Source: CAZUQP01 sp964622455
GTDB lineage: Bacteria; Pseudomonadota; Gammaproteobacteria; DSM-16500
Reading direction: 5' to 3'
DNA: 38,203 nt
Assembly: GCA_964622455.1 (NCBI GenBank)
Contig: CAZUQP010000008.1
Location: 1-38,203 of the forward strand
Within the stretch, counting starts at the first letter, position 1. Every line of letters starts with the position of its first letter. Position numbers and translations under genes: made by a program. Below the pieces are notes generated by a model. That model saw nothing but the letters and a program-made list of their open reading frames with translations, did not search any database and was not told where the DNA came from. Positions 17,065 to 26,214 of the stretch are shown here, piece by piece.

Positions 17065-17640
17065 CCCTGCATTCACAATATGACAAAACAATTCTGCTGT
17101 TTTTTCCGCATCATAATGCGCTGAATGTGCTTTATTAATATCAAATGATATTTTGGCGGCTTTAAGCGCACGCGCGAGGACCGTTTCACCTAAAGCAACT
17201 GCTGATAATGTAGCTGTATCAAGCGAGGTAAAAGAATGAAAAGGAGATACTTCAAAATGACAGCGCTTAACAGCTGCCTGAATAAAAGCTAAATCAAACC
17301 ACGCATTATGGCCAACTAAAACAGCACGCTGACAACCCGCTTCTTCCACCGCTTTTTGAATATGAATAAAAAGATGATGTAAGGCATGCTGCTCCGTCAC
17401 GGCATATCGTAACGGGGAATTAGGATCAATCTGAGTAATAGCCAACGCTTCTTTATCAATGTTTGCCCCGATAAAGGGTTCAACGGCATAAAAATAACTT
17501 TGATTTTTATAGAGCTTCCCGCCAGTATTCATACTTATCAAGACGATAGCAATTTCAAGCAAGCCGTCTGTTAACGGATTTAAGCCCGATGTTTCTACAT
17601 CAACGACGACTGGCAAAAGCCCGCGGAAACGAGCGGCCAT
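17062..17640 (-). CDS. rnt: Ribonuclease T
   Basis: DEDDh 3'-5' exoribonuclease that trims tRNA and other stable RNA 3' ends. Exo motifs are VVVDVETSG (Exo I), GHNAWFDLAF (Exo II) and HSAHYDAEKTAELF (Exo III, with the catalytic His). Using the ATG at 17640 gives MAARFRGLLPVVVDVE, aligning with the start of known RNase T. A TTG nine codons upstream (17667) is open but less likely. The protein is 192 residues, somewhat shorter than E. coli RNase T (215). Its TAG stop (17062-17064) lies in the end of the inverted-repeat element, so the original C-terminus may have been altered. Confidence 0.93.
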   Translation of the reverse strand: MAARFRGLLPVVVDVETSGLNPLTDGLLEIAIVLISMNTGGKLYKNQSYFYAVEPFIGANIDKEALAITQIDPNSPLRYAVTEQHALHHLFIHIQKAVEEAGCQRAVLVGHNAWFDLAFIQAAVKRCHFEVSPFHSFTSLDTATLSAVALGETVLARALKAAKISFDINKAHSAHYDAEKTAELFCHIVNAG

Positions 17641-17670
17641 ATTCAACTTTTTTTGTTTCGTCAACAAACG

Positions 17671-17676
17671 TATAAT
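17671..17676 (+). promoter_or_regulatory. Perfect -10 box upstream of putA
   Basis: TATAAT stands 54 bases before the likely putA ATG, in the short divergent gap with rnt. No convincing -35 box is at the right distance (only a T-run), so the promoter may need an activator or a different -35. Confidence 0.4.
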
Positions 17677-17730
17677 TCTCGCACATTAGTTAATAAGCGA
17701 GATATATTACCAAACATTGGGAAAGACGGC

Positions 17731-20700
17731 ATGATTTTTACTCATTCATTCGAAAATAGAACTCCATTACAACAAGCGATCACTGCAGCTTATCGAATGG
17801 ATGAAGCAGCTGCCATTGCGAATTTAATACCAGAAGCCACGTTAGACCTAAATGCTTTACAAAATATTCATCATAAAGCAACAGAACTTGTGTTAGGCAC
17901 ACGGACAAGTTACCAAAAACATCCTGGATTAACCGCTTTTTTGCATGAATATGATTTATCAACTGAGGAAGGCATTGCCCTTATGTGTTTAGCAGAAGCG
18001 TTACTGCGCATTCCTGACCACAGAACTGCTAATCGTTTAATAAGCGATAAAATTGCAACAGCAAAATGGGCTAAGCATATTCACAAGAGTGATTCATTCT
18101 TTGTGAATGCAGCGACCTGGTCACTTTGGCTGACAGGTAAACTCTATACCCCCCTACTCCATGATCAAAAAACCTTGAAAAGAACTCTAGAACGTTTCCT
18201 AAGCCGGGGAAGCAGCACGATAATACGTCCTATTATTTTGCAAGGCATGAAGATCATGGGTAATCAATTTGTGATGGGTACGACCATTGAACGCGCTTTA
18301 AAACGTGCCGAACCTTCCGAAAAATTCGGTTATTGTTATTCATACGATATGTTAGGCGAAGCTGCCAAAACAAAAGACGATGCTGAGCGTTATTTTAAAT
18401 CGTATCAACATGCCATTTCAGCCATTGGTAAAGCATCCAAAAAACAGGGGCCCTTCAAAGGGCCTGGTATTTCAATCAAGCTGTCTGCTTTACATCCTCG
18501 CTATGAATTGGCTAAACGTGACCGCGTCATAAAAGAATTGGTTCCTCGTTTACTCGCGCTCGTGAAAGCTTCAAAAGCTGAAAATTTAGGGGTGACCATC
18601 GATGCGGAAGAAGCAGATCGTTTAGAATTATCGCTCGATATCATTGAACAAGTTTTCTGTGATAAGGCCCTCGAAAATTTTGAAGGTTTTGGGCTCGCTG
18701 TTCAAGCTTATCAAAAACGCGCGCCCTTTGTGATTGATTGGTTGAAAGATCTTGCTAAACAAAAACAGCGGCGTCTCATGGTACGTCTCATTAAAGGGGC
18801 TTATTGGGATGCAGAAATTAAATTAAGCCAAGTATTAGGATTAGAAGGTTATCCCGTTTTTACCCGCAAAAATTCAACCGATGTTTCTTATCTTGCGTGC
18901 GCAAAAAAATTATTAGCAGAACCTGATTATTTTTATCCGCAATTTGGCACACATAATGCCTATTCAGTCGCGGCCATTTTAGAAATGGCGGGACCACGCC
19001 GTGATTTTGAATTTCAATGTTTGCACGGCATGGGACAACCGCTTTATGATCAACTGGTTGATAAAAATAAATCGAATTTATCTTGCCGAATTTATGCGCC
19101 CGTCGGCACATATCAAGATTTATTAGGCTATTTAGTGCGTCGTTTATTAGAAAATGGAGCGAACTCCTCTTTTATCAATCAGATTACGGATGAAACGATA
19201 CCGATTGAAAAAATGATTGTTGATCCCGTCAAAAGAATCACGCATCTTAAAGAAAAACCACATCCTTATATTCCATTACCGATTCATTTATTTGGCGAAG
19301 AACGATTAAATTCATTAGGAGTTGATTTTACGAATATGAATACTTTAGAAAATTTAAAAATAGCGATGGAAAAAGAAGATAACCATACATGGAAATCAGG
19401 CCCTATCATCAATGGCAAGATGATAAAAAATCATGAAGTGCCTATCATATCGCCGAGTAATATTAATCACCTCGTTGGACATGTTTCTTTGGCGACTGAA
19501 AACGATGTCGATTCTGCATTAGAAAAAGCGGATAAAGCAACTTCGTCTTGGGCTAACACATCACTTGAAGAACGAGCCGCTTCTCTGGAGCGTGCCGCCC
19601 ATCTTTTTGAAAAAAATAAACCGCGTTTAATGACACTGTTATGCCGAGAAGGCGGAAAACAACTGCTGGATTGTGCTTCAGAAATACGTGAAGCCATTGA
19701 TTTTTGCCGCTATTACGCCATGCGCGCTCGCGAAGATCTTAAGCCCATCACTTTGAAAGGCCCAACAGGTGAATTCAATCAATTATCACTTCATCCGCGC
19801 GGAATTATTGCGTGCATTAGTCCGTGGAATTTTCCTTTGGCTATTTTTATCGGTCAAATTGCAGCAGCACTTGTCGCAGGCAATGCTGTCATTGCAAAAC
19901 CTGCTGAACAAACACCTTTAATTGCTGCAGAAGCAGTACGTCTGCTGCATGAAGCAGGTATTCCAGAAAATGTATTACACTTATTACCAGGACGTGGTGA
20001 AATTGTCGGCGCTCGATTAGTGGCTGATCATCGAGTTTCAGGCGTTATGTTTACAGGATCCACCGAAACTGCAAAATTGATTCAACAATCACTCGCAAAA
20101 CGTGAAGGGCCCATTGTGCCGCTTATTGCAGAAACCGGCGGACAAAATGCGCTCATTGTAGATTCATCTGCACTCCCCGAACAAGTTGTCACGGATATTT
20201 TAAGTTCTGCATTTAACAGTGCAGGGGAGCGGTGCTCTGCATTACGCGTATTATTCTTGCAAGAAGAAATCGCGCCCAGCGTATTAGAGATGTTAAAAGG
20301 CGCCATGCAAGAACTTGAAATAGGTGATCCTGCTTTATTGTCAACTGATGTGGGTCCTGTGATTGATCAAGACGCATTAAACATGCTGCAAAAGCACGTT
20401 GCAAAAATGAAAAAAGAAGCAACACTTATCTACGAAGTACCATTACCTCAGTTACCCAACGGCCATTTTTTTGCGCCTTGTGTATTTGAATTGCATCACC
20501 TCAATCAATTACAACGTGAAGTATTTGGGCCTATTTTGCATGTCATTCGTTACAGAGCAAAAGATTTAGACCAAGTCTTACAACAAATTATTGATACAGG
20601 CTACGGACTCACTTTAGGTATTCACAGCCGAATTGATACTACGATAAACTATATTAAAAATCGCATGCCTGTTGGCAATCTATACGTTAATCGTAATATG

Positions 20701-20874
20701 ATAGGGGCTGTAGTCGGAGTACAACCTTTCGGCGGTGAACGACTATCAGGTACAGGACCCAAGGCTGGCGGCCCGCATTACTTGCCAAGATTATGTGTTG
20801 AACGTTCAATCTCCATTAACACAACTGCTGCCGGCGGAAATGCAACACTGGTATCATTGAAAGAAGATGAATAA
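17731..20874 (+). CDS. putA: Bifunctional proline dehydrogenase / glutamate-semialdehyde dehydrogenase
   Basis: Oxidises proline to glutamate in two channelled steps. The FAD-dependent proline dehydrogenase half shows GISIKLSALHPRYE, RLIKGAYWDAEIK and QFGTHNAYSV. The NAD-dependent P5C dehydrogenase half shows ISPWNFPLAIFIGQIAAALVAGNAV, GFTGST-like GVMFTGSTETA, the glutamate in AETGGQNALIV, and the catalytic cysteine in NSAGERCSALRVL. About 1048 residues from the ATG at 17731; an open TTG 26 codons upstream is less likely. There is no N-terminal ribbon-helix-helix DNA-binding domain, so it should not repress its own gene as E. coli PutA does. Confidence 0.95.
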   Translation: MIFTHSFENRTPLQQAITAAYRMDEAAAIANLIPEATLDLNALQNIHHKATELVLGTRTSYQKHPGLTAFLHEYDLSTEEGIALMCLAEALLRIPDHRTANRLISDKIATAKWAKHIHKSDSFFVNAATWSLWLTGKLYTPLLHDQKTLKRTLERFLSRGSSTIIRPIILQGMKIMGNQFVMGTTIERALKRAEPSEKFGYCYSYDMLGEAAKTKDDAERYFKSYQHAISAIGKASKKQGPFKGPGISIKLSALHPRYELAKRDRVIKELVPRLLALVKASKAENLGVTIDAEEADRLELSLDIIEQVFCDKALENFEGFGLAVQAYQKRAPFVIDWLKDLAKQKQRRLMVRLIKGAYWDAEIKLSQVLGLEGYPVFTRKNSTDVSYLACAKKLLAEPDYFYPQFGTHNAYSVAAILEMAGPRRDFEFQCLHGMGQPLYDQLVDKNKSNLSCRIYAPVGTYQDLLGYLVRRLLENGANSSFINQITDETIPIEKMIVDPVKRITHLKEKPHPYIPLPIHLFGEERLNSLGVDFTNMNTLENLKIAMEKEDNHTWKSGPIINGKMIKNHEVPIISPSNINHLVGHVSLATENDVDSALEKADKATSSWANTSLEERAASLERAAHLFEKNKPRLMTLLCREGGKQLLDCASEIREAIDFCRYYAMRAREDLKPITLKGPTGEFNQLSLHPRGIIACISPWNFPLAIFIGQIAAALVAGNAVIAKPAEQTPLIAAEAVRLLHEAGIPENVLHLLPGRGEIVGARLVADHRVSGVMFTGSTETAKLIQQSLAKREGPIVPLIAETGGQNALIVDSSALPEQVVTDILSSAFNSAGERCSALRVLFLQEEIAPSVLEMLKGAMQELEIGDPALLSTDVGPVIDQDALNMLQKHVAKMKKEATLIYEVPLPQLPNGHFFAPCVFELHHLNQLQREVFGPILHVIRYRAKDLDQVLQQIIDTGYGLTLGIHSRIDTTINYIKNRMPVGNLYVNRNMIGAVVGVQPFGGERLSGTGPKAGGPHYLPRLCVERSISINTTAAGGNATLVSLKEDE

Positions 20875-20898
20875 CCATCAACTGAGGACGCGATAGCA

Positions 20899-22071
20899 AT
20901 GCATCACCCACCTACCCTGATTTACATGATGTTTCTGATTTTTACAGGCACTGCAATATTAGCAACCATTGCTTTATTTACTCGCCAATCTTTGTTGGTG
21001 GCCTACATGGCACTCGGTGCACTGCTCGGACCTTGGGGCTTAAAATTAATTAAAGACTCCATGGCCATCAAACAAACGGGTGATATTGGGATTATCTTTT
21101 TATTATTTTTACTGGGTCTTGATTTACAACCACAAAGTCTTTGGCACTCATTACGCAAAATGAGTTGGATTGCGCTCGTGAGTTCGCTACTTTTTTTCAT
21201 TGTTGGTTTTATCATCAGTTATTTATTTGGCTTTAAACTGGGTGAATGTGTCGTGATTGGCATTGCCATGATGTTTTCAAGTACCATTATCGGCTTAAAA
21301 TTACTGCCAACGACTGTCTTGCACCATCAACGGATGGGCGGACTCATGATAAGTGTTTTACTGCTGCAAGATTTAATCGCCATTGGTGTTTTACTTGCCA
21401 TTCAAGGTATTGGTGATCGTGAATTTTCATTTAACGATATTGGTTTTATCATCAGCGCTTTTCCTGTTTTATTTTTTACGGCTTATATTTTTCAGCGTTT
21501 TTTACTTTCAAGACTGCTTAAATTATTTGATACGATACATGAATATATTTTTATTTTATCGATTGGCTGGTGCTTATGTATGGCAGAATTAAGTTACCTC
21601 ATGGGATTAACAGAAGAAATTGGTGCATTTATTGCAGGGGTTGCATTAGCAACTAATCCCATTTCATTGTACATTGCAGAAAACTTAAAACCATTACGCG
21701 ATTTCTTCTTAGTCATTTTCTTTTTTTCATTGGGTGCCCGTTTTAATTTTGGTTATTTACCTACCGTTATTTTGCCTGCGGCTAGCATCGCGATTGCGAT
21801 GTTATTATTTAAACCCACCGTATTTGGGTGGTTACTGCGTAAAACCGGCGAAAAAAAAGCAACCAGTTGGGAAATTGGGGTGCGCCTTGGACAAACCAGC
21901 GAATTTTCACTGTTAGTGATTTATTTAGCGATGCAGGCAAAGTTAGTGCAGCCTGCTGCTAATTACATGGTCCAAGCAGCCACCATTTTAACTTTTATTG
22001 TTTCTTGTTATTGGGTAGTGATGCGTTATCCTACCCCGCTTGCAGCATCTGATAAATTACGACGAGATTAA
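20899..22071 (+). CDS. Kef/CPA2-type monovalent cation:proton antiporter
   Basis: Polytopic inner-membrane antiporter exchanging K+ or Na+ for protons. About 11-12 hydrophobic segments span 390 residues. LLFLLGLDLQPQSLW and EEIGAFIAGVALATNP are typical of the CPA2 Na/H exchanger domain. It ends right after the membrane part, with no cytosolic TrkA-N/RCK domain, so it lacks the nucleotide or glutathione gating module of KefB/KefC. It starts 24 bases after putA and is followed 5 bases later by the CDF exporter gene, so the three are probably co-transcribed. Confidence 0.88.
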   Translation: MHHPPTLIYMMFLIFTGTAILATIALFTRQSLLVAYMALGALLGPWGLKLIKDSMAIKQTGDIGIIFLLFLLGLDLQPQSLWHSLRKMSWIALVSSLLFFIVGFIISYLFGFKLGECVVIGIAMMFSSTIIGLKLLPTTVLHHQRMGGLMISVLLLQDLIAIGVLLAIQGIGDREFSFNDIGFIISAFPVLFFTAYIFQRFLLSRLLKLFDTIHEYIFILSIGWCLCMAELSYLMGLTEEIGAFIAGVALATNPISLYIAENLKPLRDFFLVIFFFSLGARFNFGYLPTVILPAASIAIAMLLFKPTVFGWLLRKTGEKKATSWEIGVRLGQTSEFSLLVIYLAMQAKLVQPAANYMVQAATILTFIVSCYWVVMRYPTPLAASDKLRRD

Positions 22072-22076
22072 TTTTG

Positions 22077-22985
22077 ATGGCACATTCACATTCTCACGAT
22101 CATCACCACTCGCATGAATCATTTAATTTTGCATTTGGTGCAGCTGTTATTTTGAATTTTGGGTTTACCTTATTTCAAGCAGCATTTGCATTTATTGCAG
22201 GATCCATGAGTTTATTGGCAGATGCTGCGCATAATTTTGGTGATGTATTTGGATTGATCCTTGCGTGGGGAGCCAATTGGTTATTAACTTTGCCTGCACG
22301 CAAACGTTATAGCTACGGTTTTAAACGCACCACGATTATTGCCGCATTAAGTAATGCCTTAATCTTGGTTGCAACTTCAGCACTGATTGCTTATGAGTCC
22401 ATTCAAAAATTATTGCACATCAGTGATGTGAATGGTTATATCGTGATTGTGGTAGCATTGATAGGCATTATCATCAATGGCAGTACAGCGATGTTATTTA
22501 TGAAAGGTGCGCATCACGATTTAAATATTAAAGGCGCATTTTTACATTTGTTAGGCGATGCGCTTATTTCAATGGGTGTCGTCATTGCGGGTATTTTAAT
22601 TTCATTCACTCACCGCGCCTGGATTGATCCTTTGGTTGGCTTACTCATTGTAGTGATTATTCTTTTTGGAACCAGCGGATTACTGCGTGATTCAATTCGT
22701 TTGTTGTTGGATGCAATTCCCCGCCATATTGACTCACACGGTATTGAAAATTATTTAAAAAATTTACCTGGTGTGAGCGCTGTTCACGACTTACATATTT
22801 GGGGATTAAGCACTAAAGAAGTTGCTTTGACCGCACATTTAATTATGCCAACAGCGCGCTTAACTGATCAAGATTTTAAAACCATCAATGCAATGTTAAA
22901 ACAAACATTTCAAATTGATCACGCAACGCTGCAAGTGGAAACAGGGCACCCAGAATTTCCTTGCCAGCAAATTGAGCCGTGTTAA
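22077..22985 (+). CDS. Cation diffusion facilitator (zinc/metal efflux, CzcD/ZitB type)
   Basis: Inner-membrane divalent metal:proton antiporter with a His-rich N-terminus (HSHSHDHHHSHE). Six membrane segments are visible, with paired metal sites HNFGD in segment II and HLLGD in segment V, followed by a cytosolic ferredoxin-like C-terminal domain (SAVHDLHIWGLSTKEVALTAHL). About 302 residues. The ATG at 22077 is preferred over the overlapping TTG at 22074, leaving 5 bases after the antiporter gene. Zinc is the likeliest substrate by family. Confidence 0.93.
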   Translation: MAHSHSHDHHHSHESFNFAFGAAVILNFGFTLFQAAFAFIAGSMSLLADAAHNFGDVFGLILAWGANWLLTLPARKRYSYGFKRTTIIAALSNALILVATSALIAYESIQKLLHISDVNGYIVIVVALIGIIINGSTAMLFMKGAHHDLNIKGAFLHLLGDALISMGVVIAGILISFTHRAWIDPLVGLLIVVIILFGTSGLLRDSIRLLLDAIPRHIDSHGIENYLKNLPGVSAVHDLHIWGLSTKEVALTAHLIMPTARLTDQDFKTINAMLKQTFQIDHATLQVETGHPEFPCQQIEPC

Positions 22986-22993
22986 ATGAAAAT

Positions 22994-23218
22994 TTAGATA
23001 AGCACAGAATCACTCGATTTTGCGTGAACCGGCGTCATATTCAACGAATCCAGCAATGAAAAAAGTTCTTGTATTTTTTTACTCTGCTGCGTTTGTTCAA
23101 ACATCAAATTTTCATTTTTTTGCTGCGCCTGTTGCAACTCTTCCCGCAATCGATTGATTTCTTGCAGCAGTAACATGATTTTTTCTTCTAATTTTTGCAC
23201 GATGGGATCTATTATCAT
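22994..23218 (-). CDS. Small coiled-coil protein coupled to the glycosyltransferase
   Basis: A 74-residue protein that is nearly all coiled coil (about 5-60). Heptads run through EEKIMLLLQEINRLREELQQ, followed by a short polar tail. It is reminiscent of ZapB-like or SlyX-like small coiled-coil proteins, but I cannot assign it. Its ATG overlaps the TGA of the upstream glycosyltransferase gene by 4 bases (ATGA), so it is translationally coupled. The gene is convergent with the CDF exporter, 8 bases away. Confidence 0.7.
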   Translation of the reverse strand: MIIDPIVQKLEEKIMLLLQEINRLREELQQAQQKNENLMFEQTQQSKKIQELFSLLDSLNMTPVHAKSSDSVLI

Positions 23219-24762
23219 ACCGAGTCCTTTTTATCCATTGGCAGAAATGCCACAGGCAAATGTGGATTTTGTTTTCGCAATTTTTCACCTAATCCGGGTT
23301 TTGCTTCCAGAAGCGTATAGTTTTTTAAAATATGACGCAATTGATTTGCATATTGCTCACGACTAATAAAAATAGTATCTGAACGTCTATTCGCTTCATG
23401 TAAAAATGGCCATTCGCTTAATAAACTTCTGGTAGTTTGGCGCGTTCGTTCATCACTTAAAATTTCATAACTTTGCGTTTTTGGCGATAGTCCCAAATAA
23501 AAACGCACCTTACTTTCAGGATCTAACATCACAATGTTCCATTCAGACCAAGGCTTAATATGATTGACTTCTTGCTTGAGATCCATGACAAATTGGTGCG
23601 TGCCACCGCCCAAATAATAAAGCGGTTGGACTATACTAAAATCAATAAAGAAAGCGATAAAGAAAATAACGGTCAAAGAAGCGGCCGCAAAAGAGCGTTT
23701 TAAATTTTGAGTGTTAATTAAGATCCAGTCGGCAGTGAATAAAATAGCAAAGGGTACGAGAGGTAATACATAATAATTACGGCGCGAACCGCTGATTGTG
23801 AAAAAAAGAAATAACACTAACAGGGTTAAAAAAAGCCACTTGGAATAAAGCGGCATATTTTTAAAACGCGATTTCAATGAAAAAAGCGCTGGTAAAAATA
23901 ATATCGTCCACGGAAATAAATAAACCGGCAAAAAAATAAAATAAGTATAAATCGGACCCTGATGATCAAACGGTGTAAAATAGCGCACAATATTTTCTCG
24001 ATAAACGAGTGAAAGCCCATTTTCATCGTAATGCCCAGCGCCGCTTTTTAAAGAAACCCAAAAAGGTAAAAAATAAATCACGAGTGCTGGAAGAATTGCT
24101 ATGATAACGGGAATACGTAAATGTTTTTTAAAACTCTTATGCAGTACAATGTCAATAAAAATCGCGATACACGCAACTACGGGCCCTATTAATCCCTTAC
24201 ATAAAGCAGTTAAAGCAAGAACCAGAAAAAAAACAGCGTAATCCCAAAAACGCGGCGCTTCTTTTTTACTAAAATAAAAAGCAACGGCATACAAAGTACC
24301 CGCCATATTTAACATATCAGCACTACTCGTGCGCGCCCAAAAAATAAAATAAAATGTGGTGAGCAGCATCCAGCTGGCTAAAAATCCGAGTTGTTTATTT
24401 TTTAAATTTTTGCCCAAACTATAAATGGACCAAAGTGTTAGTAATCCCGCCAACGCTGAAGGAATACGCATGGCCCAGGTATCAAAATTGCCAATGATCA
24501 TGGCAGCCAGTGCAATGAACCAATAAGACAAGAGTGGTTTATCGTAGTAAGGAACACCATTTAATGAGGGGTGAAAAAAATCATGGTAATAAAACATCGC
24601 ATACACAATATCCGCCCAGCGGTGTTCTTGTGTCCAAATTTCGCGGCTGCCCAGAAAAGTAAATAGCATCAAAATTGCCGCAACCAACAAGTAACTCCAT
24701 TTGGCGTTGACTCCCCATAACCATTCAGATAAAGCCCGCATCCCCATTTTCCTTTTATTCAT
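23215..24762 (-). CDS. ArnT/PMT-type membrane glycosyltransferase (GT39/GT83-like)
   Basis: Polyprenyl-phosphate-sugar-dependent glycosyltransferase of the inner membrane, acting on the periplasmic face, for example transferring aminoarabinose to lipid A. The first periplasmic loop carries the family signature: a catalytic acidic residue in HRWADIVYAM, then LNGVPYYDKPLLSYW. About 11-12 membrane segments are followed by a soluble C-terminal part. It is 515 residues long, near ArnT length. The acceptor and sugar cannot be fixed from sequence. Together with the ArnB-like gene it suggests an amino-sugar envelope modification (inference). It is divergent from dapA. Confidence 0.85.
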   Translation of the reverse strand: MNKRKMGMRALSEWLWGVNAKWSYLLVAAILMLFTFLGSREIWTQEHRWADIVYAMFYYHDFFHPSLNGVPYYDKPLLSYWFIALAAMIIGNFDTWAMRIPSALAGLLTLWSIYSLGKNLKNKQLGFLASWMLLTTFYFIFWARTSSADMLNMAGTLYAVAFYFSKKEAPRFWDYAVFFLVLALTALCKGLIGPVVACIAIFIDIVLHKSFKKHLRIPVIIAILPALVIYFLPFWVSLKSGAGHYDENGLSLVYRENIVRYFTPFDHQGPIYTYFIFLPVYLFPWTILFLPALFSLKSRFKNMPLYSKWLFLTLLVLFLFFTISGSRRNYYVLPLVPFAILFTADWILINTQNLKRSFAAASLTVIFFIAFFIDFSIVQPLYYLGGGTHQFVMDLKQEVNHIKPWSEWNIVMLDPESKVRFYLGLSPKTQSYEILSDERTRQTTRSLLSEWPFLHEANRRSDTIFISREQYANQLRHILKNYTLLEAKPGLGEKLRKQNPHLPVAFLPMDKKDSV

Positions 24763-24872
24763 GCAACTCAGCGCGGATTATACGAAAAACGACCAAAAAA
24801 ATATAGACAACCCGTTTAACAGTGTTACCATAAAAATGTTTGTTTTGAGCGGATAGGTTCTCGGAGGAACAG

Positions 24873-25748
24873 ATGTTTAAAGGCAGCCTCGTTGCACTCG
24901 TCACCCCGATGCAAGCGGATGGTACGATCGATAAAAAATCGCTGCATAATTTAGTAGAATGGCATATTGGTGCAAACACTGACGGCATTGTTGTGGCAGG
25001 CACCACCGGAGAAGGCTCAACACTGACTGAAGATGAGCAATATGAGATCATTGCAACGGTCGTGAAACAAGTCGCGCGTCGCATTCCTGTCATTGCAGGA
25101 ACAGGCAGTAATGCAACAAAACATACGATTGAATTAACGCAGAACGCTCAAAAAGCAGGCGCCGATGCTGCACTCATCGTAACGCCTTATTACAATAAAC
25201 CCTCCCAAGAAGGATTATTTCAACATTATAAAACGATCGCAGAAAACGTGCATTTTCCCATTATTCTTTACAATGTGCCTAGCCGGACTGCCTGTGATTT
25301 ATTGCCAGAAACGATCGAACGCTTGGCAGCCATCAAAACCATGATCGGCATTAAAGAAGCAACAGGTAAAATTGAACGCAGCATTGAAATTTTAAAACGC
25401 TGCGGGAAAGAATTTGCTGTGTATAGCGGAGATGATGCGACAGCACTTGATCTTATGTTAAAAGGCGCAAAAGGCACTATTTCTGTGACAGCCAATATTG
25501 CCCCGCATAAAATGCGCAAACTTTGTGAAGCAGCAATAAAGGGTGATAAAACACTCGCTGAAAATCTGAATGCAGAACTCATGGGGCTGCATACAAACCT
25601 CTTTTTAGAGTCAAATCCCATTCCAGCCAAATGGGCGCTCCATCAAATGGGCTTGATTCCGCCAGGAATCCGGTTACCATTGTCACCGCTTAATCCTAAA
25701 TTTCATGCGGATTTAAAAAAAGCCATGCAAACAGCAGGCGTCATTTAA
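24873..25748 (+). CDS. dapA: 4-hydroxy-tetrahydrodipicolinate synthase
   Basis: Condenses pyruvate with aspartate semialdehyde in the lysine/diaminopimelate pathway, supplying peptidoglycan. At 291 residues it is full length. Catalytic residues are the Schiff-base lysine K161 in GIKEATG, Y133 in ILYNVPSRTA with R138, and T44 in AGTTGEGSTL. GGAGG lies about 6 bases before ATG. It is followed 20 bases later by a BamC-like lipoprotein gene, the conserved dapA-bamC order. No lysine riboswitch fits in the 110-base leader. Confidence 0.97.
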   Translation: MFKGSLVALVTPMQADGTIDKKSLHNLVEWHIGANTDGIVVAGTTGEGSTLTEDEQYEIIATVVKQVARRIPVIAGTGSNATKHTIELTQNAQKAGADAALIVTPYYNKPSQEGLFQHYKTIAENVHFPIILYNVPSRTACDLLPETIERLAAIKTMIGIKEATGKIERSIEILKRCGKEFAVYSGDDATALDLMLKGAKGTISVTANIAPHKMRKLCEAAIKGDKTLAENLNAELMGLHTNLFLESNPIPAKWALHQMGLIPPGIRLPLSPLNPKFHADLKKAMQTAGVI

Positions 25749-25768
25749 CATTGCGAGTCTAGTCTATT

Positions 25769-26023
25769 ATGTCTATTAAAAATGCGTTACTTATTTTGTT
25801 AGTTGCTTTGTCCGGTTGCACATACATTTATGGCAACAAAGGTGTGATACAAAATCGTGATACCGATTATTTAAAAGCCCGAAGTATTCCGCCTTTACAA
25901 ATTCCACCGGGACTTTCTTCATCAACCGTTGAAGCGAGTTTCCCAGTTCCTGATCGAGACTATCCAGGAAGCAATCAACCTATCAGCATTATTCCGCCTG
26001 AATTAAATACGTCTGGAAAATAA
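25769..26023 (+). CDS. Miniature BamC-like lipoprotein
   Basis: An 84-residue lipoprotein precursor with lipobox LSGC (C17) and about 67 mature residues. The mature part resembles only the N-terminal unstructured arm of BamC, the stretch that lies on BamD in the BAM complex: a Tyr-rich start, DYLKARSIPPLQIPPGLSS, then PVPDRDYP and a Pro-rich end. The two helix-grip domains of full BamC (about 340 residues) are absent. The position directly after dapA matches bamC (nlpB) in other gammaproteobacteria. It was not cut by a visible frameshift: the frame closes with TAA before the tRNA promoter. Confidence 0.72.
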   Translation: MSIKNALLILLVALSGCTYIYGNKGVIQNRDTDYLKARSIPPLQIPPGLSSSTVEASFPVPDRDYPGSNQPISIIPPELNTSGK

Positions 26024-26037
26024 AATGCCGGCAGGTA

Positions 26038-26043
26038 TATAAT
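26038..26043 (+). promoter_or_regulatory. Perfect -10 box of the tRNA-Ser promoter
   Basis: TATAAT is followed by a GC-rich discriminator (CGAGCGC), as is usual for stable-RNA promoters, 13 bases before the mature tRNA. The -35 region falls at the end of the lipoprotein gene and is not obvious. Confidence 0.5.
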
Positions 26044-26056
26044 CGAGCGCAATTTT

Positions 26057-26149
26057 GGAGAGGTACCGAAGCGGTCATAACGGCGCCGACTCGAAATCGG
26101 ATGGGGAACGTAAGTTCCCACGTGGGTTCGAATCCCACCCTCTCCGCCA
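26057..26149 (+). tRNA. tRNA-Ser, anticodon CGA
   Basis: The acceptor stem GGAGAGG pairs with CCTCTCC, with discriminator G and an encoded CCA end (26147-26149). The anticodon loop reads CTCGAAA (CGA at 26092-26094), so it decodes UCG. A long variable arm (GGGGAACG...TTCCCA) and the T-arm GGGTTCGAATCCC are those of a class II serine tRNA. It is the left border of an accessory patch; no integrase gene or repeated tRNA end was seen. Confidence 0.97.
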
Positions 26150-26214
26150 AATTGACTTCCAGTAAGATGAGGAATGGAAAAAAGAAAGAGGATATTAAAT
26201 GCATTAGTTCCGAC

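Noticed and set aside
24763..24872. Lysine riboswitch upstream of dapA
   Set aside because: The 110-base divergent gap is too short for the full L-box and shows none of its conserved stems.
25989..26204. Open frame of 71 codons on the minus strand across the tRNA-Ser gene
   Set aside because: It is the antisense of the tRNA; the AERVGFEPT stretch is the well-known artefact of translating tRNA-Ser genes.
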